Shown one piece after another: positions 17,462 through 22,629 of a stretch of DNA of 22,629 nt. The notes beneath the pieces were generated by a model. The model was not told the DNA's origin, did no database searches, and saw only the letters and a list, made by a program, of their open reading frames with translations. The position numbers and the translations under genes were made by a program. Each line of letters opens with the position of its first letter. The stretch's first letter is position 1. The stretch lies in NCBI RefSeq assembly GCF_001642475.1, contig NW_019174135.1, forward strand, positions 1 to 22,629, in the 5' to 3' direction. This stretch comes from Fonsecaea monophora (taxonomy: Eukaryota > Ascomycota > Eurotiomycetes > Chaetothyriales > Herpotrichiellaceae).

Positions 17462-18727
17462 AGGCCATGGGGCAAAGGAACGTCGTAGCGAAAAATTTGA
17501 TTACTGCGTTGTGATACCAGGCTTGGTCAATATGTGACCTGGTAGAGACGTGATGAATGCATATAGATGAAGAAAGCTTGGTGCTCTAAGATATACCTGA
17601 GCTAGACTTGCGGCCCTTGTGCGCTAAAAGCGCCGCCTGGATGCGAGCGGTGTCGTCTGTCATCTACATGTAGTCCAGGTTGTCATAGCACCATGATTCT
17701 TGCTTTAGTCCACTGGCTCCTGATGATCTGGGGACATGCTAGTGACCAATAGAATAGCATCTTGGGTGCCTTGGACATCTTGGTGTCTACTTTCTCCGTC
17801 GAGATCAGTGGATACATGACGGACTTTCATCTTTACATACAGGCCGGAGATCTCAGTGATAGAGTAAAGGAAAGGAAGGCTGTCCAGACATTGTGTTTTG
17901 ATGCTCACGGCCCAATCTCGTGGGAAGGTCCAACAGATCCGCTACCAGCATATACACCTGAGTGGATGAACTTCAGGGGTCGAGAGTTGCGTAGGAACCA
18001 GATGTAGCCTCTTCAGCAGGTAAAGCAGGTTGTGAGTTTGTCAACAAAGCTAATAAAACAAACCCTTCTGACCAACATGGTTGTCGTTATCATTTCTACC
18101 TCGTGTTGGCCCGCATAGGTGTGAGTTGGGCTAATTTTCAGGTGCAATGCACGATTCTTGGTCTCGTGGCTGGTGAATGTACGTGTTGCAGGGCTTTGTA
18201 ATGCTATCTTTGAGCGTCGTCTGATGAGAATTGTGAGGCCTAGTTTCACCATGGCCATGATGCTGATCACCAATGACAGACAGAGCGGGAAGCATCAAGG
18301 GTCACGCAGTCTTCAGTGCAGGTCGCAGCGCAGCCCATCGCAGGCAATCCCTGTTTGTGGCTTCACACGTGATCTGCCCGACCTGGTCATCATCAGCCAC
18401 TCCGGAAGGTTCTTTCTGACAGGCTCACCAGGCTTCAGCCGCCCAATTATCACAAGGAGCTAGAACGGTGACAAAGGAGCCTGAGCCTGCGCCTAACTGC
18501 CCTCTTACGTTGCCACTGTTTCGTCTCCAAGTAGCGGATCTCAAAGTCCAGGTTGGCCGCAAACGCCAGACACCAGATTCATTCTCCCATCAATTCACCC
18601 TTTCCCTTGAACTCCATTCTCTACTTGGCTTCACCGATCCAGGCCGTTCTCAATTATCCGTTCGAATCACGTCCAACTGTTTCAACCTTACTGAACCCCC
18701 CGAGAAGCCCCTGTATCATCGAGCATC
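17462..18727. other. Intergenic region between APE2 and YPT1
   Basis: No gene is supported in these 1.27 kb. They should contain the APE2 3' UTR and the YPT1 promoter and leader. A CACGTGAT core lies at 18366-18373. The open frames, for example 17762-18007, lack domains and good starts. The segment just before YPT1 (18560-18727) is pyrimidine-rich, as in many fungal leaders. Confidence 0.5.
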
Positions 18728-19673
18728 ATGAATCCAGAGTGGTAAGCCATCCATCCCAGTTGCCTGCAATCCATCATCGTTTCTACTGTCATTGACAGAG
18801 TATGGTCTTTTGCTAACAGAGTGTAGAGTCAATCCCTCGACAATCCGTCCTCGGAAGCCATCGTCGTCCTGTACCCTGAATATTGATATCGTTCCACAGA
18901 TACGATTACCTCTTCAAGCTCTTGCTTATTGGAGACTCTGGTGTCGGAAAATCATGCCTGCTGTTGCGATTCGCCGATGACACGTACACCGAATCTTACA
19001 TCTCTACCATCGGCGTCGATTTCGTATGTTGTCGCGAACTCGGCGCCGCTATCCTGGGGTTCCGGGTCATGAGAGCTGGGAGGCTGACATGGGTTTAGAA
19101 AATTCGGACGATCGAACTCGACGGAAAGACTGTCAAGCTACAAATTGTAGGGCAAGACTCCGCTCAGTTAGTTTGCTACATTACCTGACATCGGAATAGT
19201 GGGATACTGCCGGTCAAGAACGATTCCGAACAATCACCTCCTCCTATTACCGAGGCGCTCATGGCATCTGTGTGGTCTATGATGTGACAGATATGGACTC
19301 TTTCAATAACGTCAAGCAATGGCTACAAGAAATCGACCGCTACGCTACTGAGGGTGTCAACAAGTTACTCGTCGGCAACAAGAGCGATATGTCGGACAAG
19401 AAGGTGGTCGAGTACACCATGGCAAAGGTACAGTGGCGCATCCCTGGATGGGCAGGAGCAATACTCATCATGCAATAGGAATTCGCTGACAGTCTGGGAA
19501 TCCCATTCCTCGAGACCTCCGCAAAGAATGCATCCAATGTTGAACAAGCCTTTTTGACCATGGCCCGGCAGATCAAGGAACGCATGGGTACCACTACGGT
19601 CAACAACAAACCTACGGTCCAAGTCGGACAAGGCCAAGGTGTGCAATCAGGCGCTGCCGGAGGCTGCTGCTAA
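18728..19673 (+). CDS. YPT1: Rab1-family GTPase Ypt1
   Basis: The 201-residue GTPase controls ER-to-Golgi transport and early autophagy on Golgi and vesicle membranes. Five exons are joined: 18728-18738, 18900-19023, 19099-19146, 19200-19427 and 19479-19673. The first coding exon is 11 nt and gives MNPE with the first base of exon 2, continuing YDYLFKLLLIGDS. Motifs are the P-loop GDSGVGKS (15-22), the switch I effector YISTIGVDF (37-45), DTAGQE (63-68), NKSD (121-124) and ETSAK, followed by a tail ending GGCC whose two cysteines are the geranylgeranylation site. Length and sequence match fungal Ypt1 almost completely. Other donors are GTATGT, GTAGGG and GTACAG. Intron 1 must use the weak donor GTGGTA at 18739; the better GTAAGC three bases later would produce a stop codon. 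Confidence 0.97.
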
Positions 19674-20753
19674 ATTAGCAACAACTGCCATGGCAACGAC
19701 CTATCGTAGAAGGGAAACGGGCAGGAGAGATAGTCAATCGTTAACGCAGACAAGGCATTGGCCCTCGCTGAAGCACGGGACAACCGAAGCGCAAACGCAG
19801 ATATTCCTGTCTTCCAACCTACAGCTTTTGCCCCTCATGGATTTTCGGAAGGCGTTGGGGCGCAAGATCGGCGAAAGATTCGATCCAATGTCTAGACTTT
19901 CTGCTTCAGACAGCCATCCAAGTTTACAACGGCGAGGAAACTCTTTTGGGTTGTTGGAACGGGTTTTGGGGAACCTGTCACCGGCTTTGGCAGGCTAATG
20001 ATGGAATGTTTGTGAGCGGAGCTGTGTGTGGACGTCGACGGGATTTGCTCGGAGAAAGAAACGGCGTTTACTGTCAACAAGAACGCCCTTTCTGATGTAG
20101 GCAGAGCTCCATCGAATTCACAAACGGTGTTGAACCATTGGATCTCTCATGCTTTCTGTTTGCTTGACTTATACTGCATGGCACAACCGTCATGTCCCAC
20201 GAGCACCCTATGGATTCCCCTACATTCCCACCATGTGCTGTTGAAGTTAACTATTCGATTGCTGACACCTTTAATAGTGCATTAAATATCAAGAGATGCA
20301 GAGAGCTCCGGTCGTCTACGCACTGTGCCCAGAGCACCGCGGATGAGACATCTGATGATCCTGCCACTTCTTCATCCGACTCCTCAAAGTCACGTGATAT
20401 CATGGGTGCTTCTATGCTTCAGCGAGCTTCTCAGAAGACCAGTGCCAAAGCCCCAACGTCCAAGGTGCGGCAGAATGATCGAAGGGCGGTGGACAGGGAC
20501 AGAAGCTGCTGAGGCTAGTGATGTGAATGCTTGAACGGACATCTGAAGCCATCTTCCAGAAATTTTTGCGGACGGCACAGGCGAAAATGCCTGCTATCGA
20601 CCATCAGAGGGATCTCAGCCTGGCTTGTGCTCGCTGGTCTTGATGGGAGCCATGGATACTTAAATGGGTCAAGTTTTCCCAAAAACCAACCTCCCCTTCG
20701 ACCAAACAACAACCGACACCAGCTCGACAACGACCGTCTCTCAGCCTGGCAGG
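19674..20753. other. Intergenic region between YPT1 and the membrane-protein gene
   Basis: This stretch should hold the YPT1 3' UTR and the promoter of the next gene. A 106-codon frame at 20192-20512 is the only candidate coding segment and is listed as doubtful. A TCACGTGA palindrome lies inside that frame at 20390-20397. Confidence 0.5.
20192..20512 (+). other. Doubtful 106-codon hypothetical ORF
   Basis: ATG 20192 opens 106 codons with a Ser/Asp-rich middle (DETSDDPATSSSDSSKSRD) and a basic C terminus. There is no signal peptide, membrane segment or recognisable domain. It lies upstream of the membrane-protein gene on the same strand and could be part of its transcript leader. A chance frame is equally possible. 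Confidence 0.18.
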
Positions 20754-22629
20754 ATGATCACAAAACTCATTGTCGCTGCGGCGATAGGCCTCACCGTCAT
20801 TCCTCTGAGCGCCGCCGACACCGCGACCGCGATTAGCGGAAGAGTATCGTGTGCAACAGCGATCTGCTCTGGACCAGACAACACCGCCTCCCCAGCTGAT
20901 CCACCGCTTTGTCCTATTGCTATCACTTCAACTGGATGTGTCGAGGCGTCAACCTCAATCACATCAAGAACAACTCTGAGCGCAGTCCCACCCTCTCAAG
21001 CAAACGGTACGAGATGGCACCGCGGACCTCTTCGCAGTTATGTCGGTAATTCACGCCAATCTTCTGACTATTCCTCAGTCACTTCAAGTCCAAACCATGT
21101 CACTACCGCACCAAGAGTCAGCTGCACTGCAGTTCTGCCGGAATCCCTATCCATTTCTCCACCTGCCACTTGCCTCGTCACGGTTGGATCAGTCGTGACA
21201 ATATATCTATCACATCCAGCGAGCGCAGATGACCTTCCATCCTCAGCTTCAGACAATATCACGACTTCTGTAAGTTGCTACCCTCTTTCGCTCGCTACCA
21301 GACCAGCGCCTTTATGTGCCTGTTCCATGACTCGGTTGAGACATATCCAACCCGTGTCTGAGTCCATAAAGTCCAAGAGAGAGGAGGCAGCCAGACGTGA
21401 TCAAAACAGAGGCAATCCTAGTCGGAGCTATAATACGACACCAAGTGTGGTCATCTCAAGTCTGAATGTCAGTGCGGACCCTGTCCTTCTAAGACATGCC
21501 AAGATATCAATTTGGTGGATGCGAGTATCTGGCAGTGCTGCGGCTGCTACAATATCTAAACATCCAGTGACTGACTGAATCTCATCTAGATCACAAGTTT
21601 CTCGCCGACTCCGACTACTGGTCCATTTGAAACATCCACATTCTCACCATCTACCTCAGTTGCGACCATGAGAGGCCCGTCTGTCTCTTCGGTCTCCGAC
21701 TCATCGACCACAGCTACAAGCATCAGCAGCAGTGTTACTTGGACCTCGACAGCATGTGTTGCTTTTGGAGTTCCTGACCCTGTCGCATGTCCGGGTGGCG
21801 CGTTGGACCCGTCTGGGAATAGCGGAGCTTCCAGCATTACATCTGCTTCTTCCTCTTTGTCACAAATCGCGAGTGTCGACAGCTCTTTAGATCCTACACC
21901 CTCGAATCTGCCGTCTTCCACGTCCACGTCCACGTCCACGTCCAGCACGGGAGGCACAACATTTTCAGTTTCGTCGACGGATATCGCGCCAGCCCAGACA
22001 TCAGCCTCTGTCACGACTTCGTCTTCAGCTACAAATAGCACCATACCGGCGCCGTGGATCGATCATCCTCAAGGAAGAGGTCATGGACACCGAAACGCCA
22101 TGATCGTTGTCCCTCTCATAGTTGGCATACTCATTTTCCTGCTGATGGCGATTTTCTTTTGGAGGCGCTATCACCCTTCCTCATTCCACAAGGTCCTCGA
22201 CTCGATCCCCGGCTTTGGCTGCTTCGCTCGATGGCGCAAGACACGGGAAAAGAATCGCCAGACTCGCGCTATACACCGCCTGGGTATCTTGACTGGAGAT
22301 AACGGTCGCTTTGGTGGATCCGGTACGGTCGCAGGCGACACTTACAATCGACATCTGAAGAAGTTTGAGGAAGACAGTGCACGCGCAAAAGGCAAATACA
22401 GCAGTGACGCAGGTCCCCACGCCCCTGGCTCTCCTTTCTCTACGGGCAACAAAAGCACCAAGAGCGGCGACACGCCACGGACCCCCAAGTTGGGGAGTCC
22501 CTGGCGATACACGCCGACCAAGGCTGGCAACTCGGGCAGGAATAACGAGACGGACAGCTTACAGAGCTGGGAGGAGGCGTGGTTTGCGATGGGCAGCATC
22601 GCGGGTGCGGAGAGGGGGAGGGGGGAGAG
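20754..22629 (+). CDS. Ser/Thr-rich single-pass membrane protein, partial
   Basis: I do not recognise a named family. The gene runs off the right edge with at least 518 residues visible. Exon 1 is 20754-21269 and exon 2 starts at 21590, both phase 0 around a 320-nt intron with donor GTAAGT and acceptor CTAG. A signal peptide (MITKLIVAAAIGLTVIPLSAA) is followed by a Ser/Thr/Pro-rich ectodomain with a few spaced cysteines. A membrane segment lies at about 343-363 (MIVVPLIVGILIFLLMAIFFW), then a stop-transfer RR and a basic cytoplasmic tail with many Ser/Thr-Pro sites (TPRTPKLGSPWRYTPTK). This is the layout of Wsc/Mid2/Msb2-like surface sensors, but no WSC or other domain is visible. ATG 20754 has A at -3 and places the signal peptide first; an in-frame ATG at 20664 would add 30 residues. 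An alternative donor, GTCAGT at 21468, is also in phase. Confidence 0.65.
21917..21944 (+). repeat. TCCACG hexanucleotide repeat in the ectodomain
   Basis: Four perfect TCCACG units (21917-21940) and a partial fifth encode alternating Ser-Thr in the membrane protein just outside its membrane segment. The array is likely to vary in length and would lengthen or shorten the presumably O-mannosylated stalk. Confidence 0.8.

Noticed and set aside
17762..18007. An 81-codon plus-strand frame after APE2
   Set aside because: It begins at TTG, the first ATG leaves about 63 codons, and no domain is seen; it is more likely 3' UTR or intergenic.
6380..20397. A shared CACGTG regulon linking CHZ1, YPT1 and the membrane protein
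   Set aside because: The hexamer is expected about five times by chance in a window this long, so three sites are not evidence.
21586..22044. A minus-strand frame with Asp-Val repeats
   Set aside because: The repeats are the antisense of the TCCACG array in the membrane-protein exon, whose plus-strand frame continues into a membrane helix and tail.
1..22629. tRNA, 5S rRNA, CRISPR arrays and intact transposons
   Set aside because: I saw no T-loop GGTTCGA match with an acceptor stem, no 5S core, no regularly spaced repeats and no transposase or reverse-transcriptase frames.

Overview
This is a nuclear segment from a filamentous ascomycete fungus (Pezizomycotina). The support is short GT-AG introns, a mosaic of housekeeping eukaryotic genes on both strands, and proteins whose sequences fit this group closely (Ypt1, an Ssa-type Hsp70, Ssl1 and Ape2, compared from memory). 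A SUZ12 gene implies the organism keeps a Polycomb repressive complex 2. As far as I recall, Aspergillus and Penicillium lack PRC2, which argues against those genera; I cannot name the species. The GC content looks near 50% throughout, and I see no AT-rich, RIP-like block.

Layout, left to right: a gene-poor left edge with short palindromes; an EthD-domain protein (-, 850-1299); the cytosolic chaperone HSP70 (-, two exons, 2592-4742) with candidate heat-shock elements upstream; a long intergenic stretch; the H2A.Z chaperone CHZ1 (+, three exons, 6596-7156); a convergent gap; a very large SUZ12 (-, 8171-11521); a 1.1-kb gap holding a 176-codon ORF of unknown status; the TFIIH subunit SSL1 (-, two exons, 12650-14279), divergent from the M1 aminopeptidase APE2 (+, two exons, 14758-17461); the Rab GTPase YPT1 (+, five exons, 18728-19673); and a Ser/Thr-rich single-pass membrane protein (+, from 20754) cut by the right edge.

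The genes do not form a metabolic cluster. Three act on chromatin or transcription (CHZ1, SUZ12, SSL1), two on protein homeostasis (HSP70, APE2), and one on ER-Golgi traffic (YPT1). The membrane protein has the layout of a cell-surface sensor.

The most unusual signals are: (i) SUZ12 carries a PHD-finger-like C4HC3 module after its VEFS box, then an acidic tract and a 16-residue Arg/Ser-Thr-Pro tandem repeat; (ii) the HSP70 intron holds a long hairpin; (iii) YPT1 intron 1 has two donors 3 nt apart, of which the better-looking one would give an immediate stop codon; (iv) APE2 has an open in-frame upstream extension resembling a mitochondrial presequence. No tRNA, rRNA, CRISPR array or intact transposon was seen.
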